A DNA stretch of 64,000 nucleotides, from assembly GCF_000719975.1 (NCBI RefSeq), contig NZ_JOIJ01000013.1:1-64000 (forward strand), written 5' to 3'. The notes under the pieces are model-generated. The model ran no database searches and had not been told where the DNA came from. It was given only the letters and a program-made list of their open reading frames with translations. This document shows, one piece after another, positions 42,205 to 50,462 of the stretch (the first letter of the stretch is position 1; the number at the start of each line of letters is the position of its first letter). Source of the stretch: Prauserella rugosa (GTDB lineage Bacteria; Actinomycetota; Actinomycetes; Mycobacteriales; Pseudonocardiaceae). The translations under genes were made by a program, and so were the position numbers.

Positions 42205-42954
42205 ATGATTTCCACACGGGCGACGTTGATCGCCGCCACCGTCGCAACCGGACTCCTGGCGAGCGGGTGCGCGGTCCAGCAGTCGGGTGGTGACGACCAG
42301 ACCGAGACGACGTCGGCGCCGGCTTCGGCGCCGGCGAGCGCGGGCGCGTCGGAGTCGGCAGCTGCTTCGGCGTCGGAATCGGGCAACCCGTCGCAGCCGT
42401 CGCAGCCGGCCACTCCGGCCTCGGCGAGTGCGGAGCCCGTGCCCGCCGACACGGCCACCCCTTCCTCGCCGGGTGCGGGCGAGGCGGGCGAGATCCCGTG
42501 CACGGCCGAGTACCTGAGCGCGACGTTCAGCGCCTATCGCAACCAGGACGGCACGATGCAGCAGTCGGCCGACGGCTCGTTCAGCGGCATGTTCCAGTTC
42601 GTCAACAACGGGCCTCAGGCGTGCACCGTGGACGGACACCCGGACCTGGTGAAGAGCAACGGCCACGCCCAGACGCCGGTGACGGTGTCCCACACGCTCT
42701 CGCCGGGGCCGTCCCGCGTCGAGATCGACCCCGGCGGGCAGGCCGCCGTGTACGTCTCGTGGTTCGAGACCGGTTCGAGCAACGCCTGCTACCACAAGAT
42801 CCCCTCGTTCGAGGTTCACCTGCCGCCGAGGTCCGGCGGGCAGCCACCCGCCGAAGAGGCTTCGGACGTCCAGCCGATCATCGTCGACATCCCCATGAGC
42901 GAGATGACCAACTGCGCGAGCGAGTACAACACCAGCGCGTTCTACGTCCCGTGA
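42205..42954 (+). CDS. DUF4232 lipoprotein
   Basis: 249 residues from ATG 42205. Signal peptide with lipobox LASGC (Cys22), a low-complexity Ala/Ser/Glu linker (about 26-100) and a DUF4232 domain at about 100-245 with IPCTAEYLSATFSAYRN, FVNNGPQACTVDGHPDLV and the matching cysteine in SSNACYHKIPS. DUF4232 proteins are common secreted or lipid-anchored actinobacterial proteins of unknown role. The preceding 258 bases are comparatively AT-rich (for example TGTGGTTTTTCGGTGG near 42040) and hold no gene. Converges on the acyltransferase across a seven-unit reverse array. Confidence 0.85.
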   Translation: MISTRATLIAATVATGLLASGCAVQQSGGDDQTETTSAPASAPASAGASESAAASASESGNPSQPSQPATPASASAEPVPADTATPSSPGAGEAGEIPCTAEYLSATFSAYRNQDGTMQQSADGSFSGMFQFVNNGPQACTVDGHPDLVKSNGHAQTPVTVSHTLSPGPSRVEIDPGGQAAVYVSWFETGSSNACYHKIPSFEVHLPPRSGGQPPAEEASDVQPIIVDIPMSEMTNCASEYNTSAFYVP

Positions 42955-42977
42955 AGCGCTGAACGGGCCCCGGAATC

Positions 42978-43111
42978 GGCAACACGGGCCCCTGGGTCCG
43001 CAACACGCGCCCCTGGGTCCGCGACACGGCACCTTGGATCCGCAACACGCGCCCCTGGGTCCGCAACACGGGTTCCTGGGTCCGCAACACGGGACCCGGA
43101 GAGCGCAACAC
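42978..43111 (-). repeat. 21-bp 3'-end array (7 units)
   Basis: CAACAC (once CGACAC) at 42980, 43001, 43022, 43043, 43064, 43085 and 43106, exact 21-bp steps, on the minus strand. Sense to the acyltransferase gene, whose stop is 11 bases away. The longest array in the window; the lipoprotein gene on the other side has none. Confidence 0.95.
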
Positions 43112-43122
43112 GGCGTCTCGGG

Positions 43123-43797
43123 TCAGGCGGCGTCGTTGTCCGGGCGTTTGTGGTAGGCGTCGACGTACTCCTGGCCGGAGAGTTCGAGGATGGCGTACAT
43201 GACCTCGTCCGTGACCGCCCTGCGGATCGGCGGCGACGCCGCGAGGCCGTCGTAGCGGGAGAAGTCGAGCGGCTTGCCGAACCGCACCGTGACCTTCACC
43301 GGCCGAGGGATCTTCTTCCCGACCGGCAGCAGCCGCTCGGTGCCCTCCAAGGCGACCGGGACGACCGGCGATCGCGTCTCGAGCGCCAGCGCCGCCACGC
43401 CCGTGTGCCCGCGGTGCAGCTTGCCGTCCAGCGAACGGGTGCCCTCCGGGTAGATGCCGAACGCCCCGCCCTCGGCGAGCACCTTCTGGGCCGCACCGAG
43501 CGCCGCGAGACCCGCCGCCGCGTTGCCGCGCTCCACCGGCACGTAGCCGAGCGCCGACAGGAACCCGGCGCGCAGCCGATCCTTCGGGCTCGACCCCTCG
43601 AAGTACTCGGCCTTGCCGAGGAACGCGACCGGCCGCGGAGCGACGATGGGGATCACCGCCGTGTCGATGGCCGACCGGTGGTTCGAGGCGAAGATGACGG
43701 GACCGTCGAGCGGTACGTTCTCGGCGCCGTGCACCTCCGGGCGCCACAACGTCCTGGCCAATGGTGCGAGTCCCCGGCGGATCAGCAGATGCAGCAC
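43123..43797 (-). CDS. 1-acylglycerol-3-phosphate acyltransferase family (PlsC)
   Basis: 224 residues from GTG 43797. PlsC motifs in order: NHRSAID (His40-x4-Asp45) catalytic motif I, GKAEYFEGSSPK acceptor region, GIYPEGTRSLDG motif III and VPVALEGTERLLP motif IV. Transfers an acyl group to a glycerol-phosphate-type lipid at the inner membrane. Length is that of soluble-membrane-associated PlsC enzymes; no membrane helix beyond the N-terminal hydrophobic stretch. Divergent from the DivIVA-like gene with 77 bases between. Confidence 0.9.
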   Translation of the reverse strand: MLHLLIRRGLAPLARTLWRPEVHGAENVPLDGPVIFASNHRSAIDTAVIPIVAPRPVAFLGKAEYFEGSSPKDRLRAGFLSALGYVPVERGNAAAGLAALGAAQKVLAEGGAFGIYPEGTRSLDGKLHRGHTGVAALALETRSPVVPVALEGTERLLPVGKKIPRPVKVTVRFGKPLDFSRYDGLAASPPIRRAVTDEVMYAILELSGQEYVDAYHKRPDNDAA

Positions 43798-43862
43798 CCC
43801 TCAAGCATCGCACGCGGGGCCGTCGCGATGTGACGTCCGCGCGGGCCAAGTGGGGCCTGTGC

Positions 43863-43868
43863 CACGAT
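43863..43868 (+). promoter_or_regulatory. -10 box of leaderless DivIVA-like transcript
   Basis: CACGAT with a 6-base spacer to GTG 43875. Confidence 0.45.
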
Positions 43869-43874
43869 CGGCAT

Positions 43875-44201
43875 GTGACCACCGCGCTCATCTACCTGCT
43901 CGTCATGCTGCTCGTGGCGGCGGTCGTGTTCCTGCTCGCAGCGCTCGTGTTCGGCCGCGGTGAGGAACTCGCCCCGTTGCCGCCCGGCAGCTCGCCCACC
44001 CGGTTGCCCGCCGACGACATCACCGGCGAGGACGTCGCGGCGGTCAAGTTCCAGCTCACGGCACGCGGCTACAAGATGTCGGAGGTGGACTGGGTGATCG
44101 CGCGGCTCGGCGGGGAGATCGACGGTCTGCGTGCGCGGGTCGCCGAGCTGGAGTCGCAGCTCGACGCGCGTGCCCAGCAGCCCACCGGCGGGGCGCAGTG
44201 A
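43875..44201 (+). CDS. DivIVA domain-containing small membrane protein
   Basis: 108 residues from GTG 43875; the upstream in-frame start at 43761 lies inside the divergent acyltransferase gene. One N-terminal membrane helix (TALIYLLVMLLVAAVVFLLAALVF), a Pro-rich linker, then the DivIVA-type segment ITGEDVAAVKFQLTARGYKMSEVDWVIARLGGEIDGL and a short coiled coil. Such proteins localise to curved membrane or septa. Same order as mycobacterial Rv1209-Rv1210 (DivIVA-like, tagA), with one SRPBCC gene inserted. Stop overlaps the next start as GTGA. Confidence 0.85.
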   Translation: MTTALIYLLVMLLVAAVVFLLAALVFGRGEELAPLPPGSSPTRLPADDITGEDVAAVKFQLTARGYKMSEVDWVIARLGGEIDGLRARVAELESQLDARAQQPTGGAQ

Positions 44202-44653
44202 GCGAACTCGTCGAATCGGTCGAGGTCGCCGCGCCCGCGGGCACCGTGTGGCTGGCGCTGACCGACTGGGAGCGCCAGGGCGAGTGGATGCTCGGTACGC
44301 ACGTGCGGGTGACCGAGGGCAACGGCCGCAGCGTCGGAACCCGGCTCGAGGCGGTGACCGGCCCCGTCTCGGGGGTGGGCGTCAGCGACCCGATGGAGAT
44401 CACCGCGTGGGAGCCGCCCGTGCGGTGCACCGTGCGGCATCTCGGGACCTTCGTGCGCGGAACGGGGTCGTTCCACGTCCACCCGCGTGGGGCGCACCGT
44501 GCGGTGCTGGTGTGGTCCGAACGTCTGGACCTGCCGTTCGGACCGGTCGGCAGGCTCGGCTGGCCGGTGGCGAAACTGCCGCTGGCGCTCGGACTGAAGG
44601 TGTCGCTGCGCCGGTTCGCGACGTTCGCCGAGACCTACGAGGTGGGAGCATGA
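44198..44653 (+). CDS. SRPBCC family protein
   Basis: 151 residues from GTG 44198, overlapping the DivIVA-like stop (GTGA) and the tag start (ATGA), so it lies in the middle of a coupled three-gene operon. SRPBCC features: VESVEVAAPAGTVWLALTDWERQGEWM at the N terminus, ITAWEPPVRCTVRH and the C-terminal helix LGLKVSLRRFATFAETYEV. It resembles the polyketide-cyclase 2 group; ligand unknown. Different from the SRPBCC gene at 1646, with no close similarity visible. Confidence 0.85.
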   Translation: MSELVESVEVAAPAGTVWLALTDWERQGEWMLGTHVRVTEGNGRSVGTRLEAVTGPVSGVGVSDPMEITAWEPPVRCTVRHLGTFVRGTGSFHVHPRGAHRAVLVWSERLDLPFGPVGRLGWPVAKLPLALGLKVSLRRFATFAETYEVGA

Positions 44654-45222
44654 CGGTCGACACCGAACTGGCCGGGCCCGACGGGCTGACCCGCTGTTCC
44701 TGGGCGAACACGGCGCCCGACTACGCCGACTACCACGACACCGAGTGGGGCGTCCCGTTGCGCGGGGTGACCGCCCTGTTCGAGCGCATGTCGCTGGAGG
44801 CGTTCCAATCGGGTCTGTCGTGGCTGACCATCCTGCGCAAACGGGAGGCGTTCCGCGCCGCCTTCGCGGGGTTCGACCCGGTCGCGGTCGCCGCGTTCGG
44901 CGACGACGACGTCGCGCGGCTGCTGGCCGACGCGGGCATCGTGCGGAACCGCGCGAAGATCCACGCCACGATCGGCAACGCCAGGGCCGTGGCCGAACTC
45001 GACACGCCGCTCGACGACCTGCTGTGGTCGTTCGCGCCCGATCACCACGACCGCCCTGCGCGGATGGCCGACGTGCCCGCCGTGACGCCGGAGTCGACGG
45101 CGATGGCCAAGGCGCTGAAGAAGCGGGGATTCACGTTCGTCGGGCCGACGACGTGCTACGCGATGATGCAGGCCACCGGCATGGTCGACGACCACGTCGA
45201 GGGCTGTCACCGCGCCCGTTGA
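44650..45222 (+). CDS. tag: DNA-3-methyladenine glycosylase I
   Basis: 190 residues from ATG 44650. Tag family: RCSWANTAPDYADYHDTEWGVP with zinc Cys/His, FERMSLEAFQSGLSWLTILRKREAF with the catalytic Glu pair, ADAGIVRNRAKIHATIGNA, RGFTFVGPTTCYAMMQATGMVDDHVEGCHR with the remaining zinc ligands. Removes 3-methyladenine from alkylated DNA. Second alkyl-base glycosylase in the window beside the AlkA-like gene at 23344. Equivalent of mycobacterial tagA (Rv1210). Followed by a large inverted repeat shared with the convergent enoyl-CoA hydratase gene. Confidence 0.95.
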   Translation: MTVDTELAGPDGLTRCSWANTAPDYADYHDTEWGVPLRGVTALFERMSLEAFQSGLSWLTILRKREAFRAAFAGFDPVAVAAFGDDDVARLLADAGIVRNRAKIHATIGNARAVAELDTPLDDLLWSFAPDHHDRPARMADVPAVTPESTAMAKALKKRGFTFVGPTTCYAMMQATGMVDDHVEGCHRAR

Positions 45223-45223
45223 C

Positions 45224-45346
45224 GCTCCCGAGGGCCCCATAGTCGCGTTCAACGCGACTATTGTTCCCATCGCGGACGCACGAGGCGTGAGGTCCCGCGA
45301 AGGGAAGATTGGTTGCGTTCAACGCGACCAAAGGGCCCTCGGGAGC
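45224..45346. terminator. Composite inverted repeat, likely bidirectional terminator
   Basis: Outer perfect 14-bp arms GCTCCCGAGGGCCC (45224-45237) and its complement (45333-45346) enclose two copies of the palindromic core GCGTTCAACGCGAC: GTCGCGTTCAACGCGAC at 45242-45258 and GGTTGCGTTCAACGCGACC at 45311-45329. Each inner core can fold by itself. The element fills the gap between the convergent tag and hydratase genes. Confidence 0.8.
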
Positions 45347-45358
45347 ATGTGGCCGCGG

Positions 45359-46162
45359 CTATTTGCCGGTGAAGATGGCCTTGCGCTTGTTCACGAAGGC
45401 GTCGACGGCCTCGGTGTGGTCGGCCGTTCCGCCGAGCTCGGCCTGCGCCTGCTCCTCGGCGGCGAGCGCGTCGTCCAGCGTGCCCTCCGCGGCCGTGGCC
45501 AGCGTCGACTTGATCTTGGCGTAGGCCACCGTCGGCCCGGCGGCCAGCTTCAGCGCCAGCTCCTGCGCCCTGCCCGCGAGCTCGTCGTCGGCCACGACTT
45601 CGCCGACCAGGCCGATCCGCAGCGCCTCCGTCGAGTCGACCGTGCGGGCGAGCATCATCAGCTCCTGCGCACGCCCGTAGCCGACGAGCCGCTGCAGCGT
45701 CCACGACGCGCCGCTGTCGGGACCGAGGCCCACGTTGGCGAAGGCCATGAGGAAGTTCGCCGATCCGGCCGCGATCCGCAGGTCGGAGGCGTAGGCGAGC
45801 GCGGCGCCCGCTCCCGCGGCAGGACCGTTGACGGCCGCGATGACCGGTTTCGGCATGCCTGTGATCGCCTTGACGATCGGGTTGTAGTGGTCGGCGACCG
45901 TCCGCAGCGGTGCCGGGTCGCCCTCCTGCAGCAGGCCCACGTGCTCCTTCAGATCCTGCCCCGCGCAGAACGCCTTGCCCGCGCCCGTCAGCACCAGCGC
46001 GCGCACGCTCTCGTCCTCGCTCGCCTCGGTGAGCGCGGCGAGCAGGCGCTCCTTCAGCTCGACGGTCAGCGCGTTGTATGCCTTGGGGCGATTGAGAATC
46101 AGCGTGCGCACACCGCTGCCGGCATCGCCGTCGACCACCTGCAGGACGTCGTCTGTCGTCAC
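45359..46162 (-). CDS. Enoyl-CoA hydratase/isomerase family protein
   Basis: 267 residues from GTG 46162 with GGAGGG 6 bases upstream. Crotonase fold: RTLILNRPKAYNALTVELKERL, GAGKAFCAGQDLKEHVG with the oxyanion-hole CAGQDL, KPVIAAVNGPAAGAGAALAYASDLRIAAGSA, and GLGPDSGASWTLQRLVGYGRAQEL. The position of the second catalytic Glu of hydratases holds DSG, so it is closer to PaaG-type isomerases than to true hydratases. Acts in fatty-acid or phenylacetyl-CoA degradation, by family. Stands alone. Confidence 0.9.
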   Translation of the reverse strand: MTTDDVLQVVDGDAGSGVRTLILNRPKAYNALTVELKERLLAALTEASEDESVRALVLTGAGKAFCAGQDLKEHVGLLQEGDPAPLRTVADHYNPIVKAITGMPKPVIAAVNGPAAGAGAALAYASDLRIAAGSANFLMAFANVGLGPDSGASWTLQRLVGYGRAQELMMLARTVDSTEALRIGLVGEVVADDELAGRAQELALKLAAGPTVAYAKIKSTLATAAEGTLDDALAAEEQAQAELGGTADHTEAVDAFVNKRKAIFTGK

Positions 46163-46352
46163 GGAAAGCCCTCCGAATCGTTCGTCTCGGCCGCCGAGTC
46201 TCTCAGGCCTGTGAGGCGCATACCAGCGCCTATGCCCCGACGCTAAGATCGGTCCGGCGTTCGCCGCCAACCGTCGATGGGGGACAATGGGTGGAGACCC
46301 GGTGTGACGCGAACGCGAGCCGGGCGCTGGTTGAAGATGGAGGGAGCACGCT

Positions 46353-46520
46353 ATGGCGGCCATGAAGCCCCGGACCGGAGATGGTCCCCTCGAGGTTGCT
46401 AAGGAGGGACGGGGCCTCGTGATGCGTGTACCGCTGGAAGGCGGCGGGCGTCTCGTCGTCGAGCTGACGGCCGAGGAGGCCAAGGACCTCGGCGCGGCCC
46501 TTCAGGAGGCCACGAGCTAG
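46353..46520 (+). CDS. DUF3117 small conserved protein
   Basis: 55 residues from ATG 46353, with GGAGGGAG 6 bases upstream. It opens MAAMKPRTGDGPLEVAKEGR, followed by LVMRVPLEGGGRLVVELTAEEA and ending ALQEATS: this is the DUF3117 family, present as a single-copy small gene across actinobacteria (mycobacterial Rv1211 stands directly after tagA). Function unknown; the compact beta-hairpin plus helix suggests a binding module. 94 bases before pepA. Confidence 0.92.
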   Translation: MAAMKPRTGDGPLEVAKEGRGLVMRVPLEGGGRLVVELTAEEAKDLGAALQEATS

Positions 46521-46613
46521 GCCACGCCCGACAACTCTTCCCAGTCCCCGCTGCCGGTCGGGTCGCGTCGTCGTCCCGACCGGCTGAGTTCACTTGTGCC
46601 TGGAGGCCCTCAC

Positions 46614-48125
46614 ATGGCGCGCGCCGTTCTGTCGCCCGTCCCGAGCCCGATCGCCGACGTGGAGGTGGGCGGCGCCGCCCAGCGTGGTGAGCTGATCGCC
46701 CTCGTGCACGCGGGCCCGGAGGCGCTGGCGGAGGCCGGTTCACCCCATGCCGAGCTGGCCGAGGAGCTGCGCGCCACGGGCAGGGCGGCCGAGACGGTGA
46801 CCGTGCCCGGAGCGCGGTCGACGGGCACGCCTCGGTGGCTGGTCGGCATCGGCGACGGTGAGCCCGCGCGGTACCGATCTGCCGGTGCCGCCTTCGTGCG
46901 CGCCGCGAACTCCTACGCCGAGGCCGAGGCCGGCGCGGGCAGGAGGGCGCCGACGAAGGTCGCGGTGTGCCTGCCCGACGGGGTCGACGCCGAGCAGATC
47001 GCGGCCTTCACCACCGGTGTCCTGCTCGGCGGATACCGCTTCCGCGTGACGGCCGACAAGCCCCGGCCCACCGTGACGTCGGTGCGCTTCGACGGCCTGA
47101 CCGCCGACGCCGTGGGTGCCGACACCGCGTCGGAGCTGGCCACCGCCGTCGCGCGTGCCCGCGAGTCTGCTGCCGCCACCGCGTTCGCCCGCGATCTCGC
47201 CAACACGCCGTCGAACGTCAAGAACCCGGCGTGGCTCGCGGACGTGGCCGCCACGGTCGGCGAGCGGACCCGCGGCCTCACCGTGACCGTGCGCGACGAG
47301 ACGTGGCTGGCCGAACAGGGCTTCGGCGGTGTCCTGGCCGTGGGCGGTGGGTCGGAGAGCGCGCCGCGGCTGGTGGAGCTGGCCTACCGGCCGCGTGGCG
47401 CCACCGCGCATCTGCTGCTGGTCGGCAAGGGCATCACGTTCGACACCGGCGGCATCTCCATCAAGCCGGCCGCGGGCATGCACCTGATGCGCACCGACAT
47501 GGCCGGTGGTGGTGCGGTCATCGCCGCGATGCGGGCCATCGCCGAGCTGCGCCTGCCGGTGAAGGTCACCGCGCTCGTGCCGTCGGCCGAGAACCACGTG
47601 TCCGGGTCGGCCTACCGTCCGGGCGACATCGTGCGCCACTACGGCGGGCGCACCAGCGAGGTCGGCAACACCGACGCCGAGGGGCGCATGGTGATGGCCG
47701 ACGCGATCGCCTACGGCATCCAGCGTTTCCGCCCCGACGCCCTCGTCGACGTCGCGACCCTCACCGGCGCGATGAAGGTCGCGCTCGGCCTGCGCACCGG
47801 CGGCGTGTTCGCCACCGACGACGCGTTGGCCGACAGCGTGTGCGCAGCGGGAGAGCGCGCAGGTGAACAGTGGTGGCGGATGCCGCTGCTCGAGGACCAC
47901 ATGGGCGACGTGCGCAGCGAGATCGCCGACGTCAAGCAGGCCGCGCCCGGACCGGGCGGGGTGACGGCGGCGCTGTTCCTGCGCGAGTTCACCGGCGGCC
48001 TGCCGTGGGCGCACCTGGACATCGCAGGCCCCGGACGTGCCGAGTCGACCTACGACGAGGTCGTGCCAGGAGCCACCGGATTCGCCGCCCGCACCCTCGT
48101 GGAGCTGGCCGCCTCGTACGGCTGA
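46614..48125 (+). CDS. pepA: Leucyl aminopeptidase (M17)
   Basis: 503 residues from ATG 46614, chosen over GTG 46596 because TGGAGG lies 8 bases before the ATG. C-terminal M17 domain: LLLVGKGITFDTGGISIKPA with the first metal-binding Lys and Asp, MRTDMAGGGAVIAA with Asp, and the signature NTDAEGRMVMADAI with Asp/Glu ligands. N-terminal macro-like regulatory domain about 1-165. Exopeptidase that releases N-terminal residues; some members also bind DNA. Full family length. Confidence 0.95.
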   Translation: MARAVLSPVPSPIADVEVGGAAQRGELIALVHAGPEALAEAGSPHAELAEELRATGRAAETVTVPGARSTGTPRWLVGIGDGEPARYRSAGAAFVRAANSYAEAEAGAGRRAPTKVAVCLPDGVDAEQIAAFTTGVLLGGYRFRVTADKPRPTVTSVRFDGLTADAVGADTASELATAVARARESAAATAFARDLANTPSNVKNPAWLADVAATVGERTRGLTVTVRDETWLAEQGFGGVLAVGGGSESAPRLVELAYRPRGATAHLLLVGKGITFDTGGISIKPAAGMHLMRTDMAGGGAVIAAMRAIAELRLPVKVTALVPSAENHVSGSAYRPGDIVRHYGGRTSEVGNTDAEGRMVMADAIAYGIQRFRPDALVDVATLTGAMKVALGLRTGGVFATDDALADSVCAAGERAGEQWWRMPLLEDHMGDVRSEIADVKQAAPGPGGVTAALFLREFTGGLPWAHLDIAGPGRAESTYDEVVPGATGFAARTLVELAASYG

Positions 48126-48177
48126 TCGACCGCATCCGCCGTTTCCGCCGGTCCGCGCGCGGCTTCCTGCGCGCGGC

Positions 48178-49086
48178 TCAGGTCCTGGTGCGCTGCACGA
48201 AGTCCCGGAACGCCGCCACGGCCGGTGGCAACGGGCGCAGGCTCGGCCAGGCCAGTCCCACGGTCCGTGTGGCTCTCGGCCGTAGCGGGACCTCGACGAT
48301 CCCGGCCGGCGTGCCGGGCTCGAACTTCGGCAGCAGTGCGACACCGAGTCCCGACGCGACCAGCCCGCGGACCGTCTCCGATTCCTGTCCTTCGAAGGCC
48401 ACCTCGGGTTCGAAACCCGCCTGGGCGCAGAGCCGGTCGGTGATCTGCCGCAGGCCGTAGCCGTGTTCGAGCATCACGAACGGTTCGGCGGCCAGGTCGA
48501 CGAGACGCACGTGGCCGGCCGCGGCGAGCGGATGCGTCTCGGGCACGGCGACGAACAGCTCCTGCTCGGTCAGCGGGATCGAGGCCAGCCCGGCGGTCTC
48601 CGGTGGAGGGGCCACCAGCCCCAGGTCGACCTCGCCGCGGACGAGCCGGTCGACGATGTCCTGCAGCGAGCCCTGCACGAGGGTGAACCGTGCGTGCGGA
48701 TGGCCGGCCCGGAAGTCGCGCACCAGGCCGGGCACGAGCGAACGGCCGAGCAGGTGGAGAAAGCCGAGTGCGACGTGTCCGCGTTCGGGGTCGACCTCCT
48801 CGTGCACCTGGCGGACGCCGTGTTCGAGCTCGGTGCCCGCGCGCTCGGCGGCGTCGGCCAGCAGCGCCCCGGCGCGGGTGAGCCGGATGCCGCGGCCGTC
48901 CGGCGCGGTGACGGGGGTGCCGAGGAGGTCGGCGAGTGCGGCGAGGCGCCTGCTGGCCGTCGGTTGCGGGATGCGCAGTTCGGCGGCCGCGCGCGTGAGA
49001 TTGCCCGTGACCTTCAGCACGCGCAGCAGGGCGACCGACGGAGCGAGATCCGCCGCGACCCGCGCGTTCTCCGAGTCATCCATCAT
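48178..49086 (-). CDS. LysR family regulator
   Basis: 302 residues from ATG 49086 (first of an ATG-ATG pair); the upstream ATG at 49125 is possible. HTH at about 15-70: SVALLRVLKVTGNLTRAAAELRIPQPTASRRLAALADLLG; effector domain with GHVALGFLHLLGRSLVP, VDLGLVAPPPETAGLASIPL and GLGVALLPKFEPG. Divergent from an MFS gene; between them lie only 65 bases, which must hold the operator, so it most likely regulates that transporter. Confidence 0.92.
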   Translation of the reverse strand: MMDDSENARVAADLAPSVALLRVLKVTGNLTRAAAELRIPQPTASRRLAALADLLGTPVTAPDGRGIRLTRAGALLADAAERAGTELEHGVRQVHEEVDPERGHVALGFLHLLGRSLVPGLVRDFRAGHPHARFTLVQGSLQDIVDRLVRGEVDLGLVAPPPETAGLASIPLTEQELFVAVPETHPLAAAGHVRLVDLAAEPFVMLEHGYGLRQITDRLCAQAGFEPEVAFEGQESETVRGLVASGLGVALLPKFEPGTPAGIVEVPLRPRATRTVGLAWPSLRPLPPAVAAFRDFVQRTRT

Positions 49087-49151
49087 CGCATCGATTATCG
49101 CTGCCTGGCGTATTGGACGCATCATTCGGCGGATACTTAGCGTCGGTAACC

Positions 49152-50462
49152 GTGAGTACCGAAACAGGCGCCGTGTCCGTCCGCCGGGTCACGCTCGCCA
49201 TCGCGGCGGCGGGCATCTGTTCGTTCACGTTGCTCTACGCGCCGCAGCCGCTGCTGCCGCAGTTGGCCGAGCAGTACTCGCTCGATCCGGGACGCGCGGC
49301 GCTGGCGATCAGCGTGGCCACCGGCGCGCTGGCCGTCGCGGTGCTGCCGCTGGCCGTGCTCTCGGAGATCGTCGGCAGGAAGCCGATCATCGTCGCCTCG
49401 GTGCTGACCTCGGCGCTGCTCGGACTCGCCCTTCCGCTTGCGCCGACGTTCGAGGTGTTCCTGGCGATCCGCGTGCTGCAGGGCGTGGCGATCGCCGGCT
49501 TTCCCGGTGTGGCCTCGGCCTACCTCGCCGAACGTCTGGGCACGGCCGGCGTGGCGGCCGCCGTCGGGGCGATGATCGCGGGCAACACGATCGGCGGGCT
49601 GTCGGGACGGCTGTCGGTCGGCTGGACCACCGACGCGCTCGGCTGGCACGGCGCACTCGCGGTCGTCGGCGGCATCGGCCTGGTCTGCGCGGTGGTCACG
49701 ACGGTGACCCTGCCGGGGCTGCCGCCGCGTGCCAGGCGGCCGAAGCTCGGCGACGTCGGCAGGGGACTGGCCACGGCCGTCGGGGACCGCACGCTGCTGG
49801 CGCAGTATGCCGTGGCGCTGCTGGCGATGGGCTCGTTCGTGGCGCTCTACAACGTCGCGGGTTTCCGGCTCACCGGCGACCTCGGCCTCAGCCCGGCCAT
49901 CGCGTCGCTGGTGTTCCTCGCCTACGCGGGCGGTGCGGTCGCCTCCAGCAGGGCCGGACGCCTCGTCGCCCGGCTCGGCCGGGTGCGTGCCGCGTCCGCG
50001 GGCCTCGTGCTGACGATCGCGGGTGCCGCGCTGACCCTCCCGGACTCCGTCCCCCTGGTGGCGGCCGGATTCGTGGTGCTCACGATGGGTTTCTTCACCG
50101 CGCACTCGGTCGCCAACGGCTGGGCCGCGGCCGAGGCACCCGCGGCCGGACGTGGTCAGGTCGGCGGGCTCTACAACGCCTTCTACTACCTGGGCAGCAG
50201 CATCGGCGGGGCGATCGGGGCGTACGTGTACGGCCACGCGGGCTGGGGCGGGCTCGTGGCGACCGTGTCCGCATGGCTCGCCCTCGGCGTCGCGGCGGTG
50301 CTGACCACGCGGCTGCGGTCCCGGACCGTGCGGCCGAGCGAGCACGAGCAGACGGCGGAGCGGACCACGGAGCAGGGCACGGCGCCGGAGGGCTCAGACG
50401 GGTTCGGCCACGACCGCGCCCGCCAGCAGCCCACCGCCCAGTGGCAGCACGGCAGGGCGTAA
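49152..50462 (+). CDS. MFS transporter (drug-efflux type, AraJ/YnfM-like)
   Basis: 436 residues from GTG 49152. Twelve hydrophobic segments with loop 2-3 motif A (LSEIVGRKPIIVASVL), RVLQGVAIAGFPGVASAYLAERL in helix 4 and the second-half equivalent SSRAGRLVARLGRVRA. The YnfM/AraJ branch exports arabinose-like sugars or drugs; substrate not deducible. Divergently controlled by the adjacent LysR gene. The reading frame runs 69 bases into the 3' end of the convergent O-methyltransferase gene; the extra tail (RTTEQGTAPEGSDGF ...) is hydrophilic and without motif. Confidence 0.9.
   Translation: MSTETGAVSVRRVTLAIAAAGICSFTLLYAPQPLLPQLAEQYSLDPGRAALAISVATGALAVAVLPLAVLSEIVGRKPIIVASVLTSALLGLALPLAPTFEVFLAIRVLQGVAIAGFPGVASAYLAERLGTAGVAAAVGAMIAGNTIGGLSGRLSVGWTTDALGWHGALAVVGGIGLVCAVVTTVTLPGLPPRARRPKLGDVGRGLATAVGDRTLLAQYAVALLAMGSFVALYNVAGFRLTGDLGLSPAIASLVFLAYAGGAVASSRAGRLVARLGRVRAASAGLVLTIAGAALTLPDSVPLVAAGFVVLTMGFFTAHSVANGWAAAEAPAAGRGQVGGLYNAFYYLGSSIGGAIGAYVYGHAGWGGLVATVSAWLALGVAAVLTTRLRSRTVRPSEHEQTAERTTEQGTAPEGSDGFGHDRARQQPTAQWQHGRA

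Noticed and set aside
48126..48177. Terminator between pepA and LysR
   Set aside because: GCGCGCGGCTTCCTGCGCGCGGC has weak direct-repeat character but no convincing stem.
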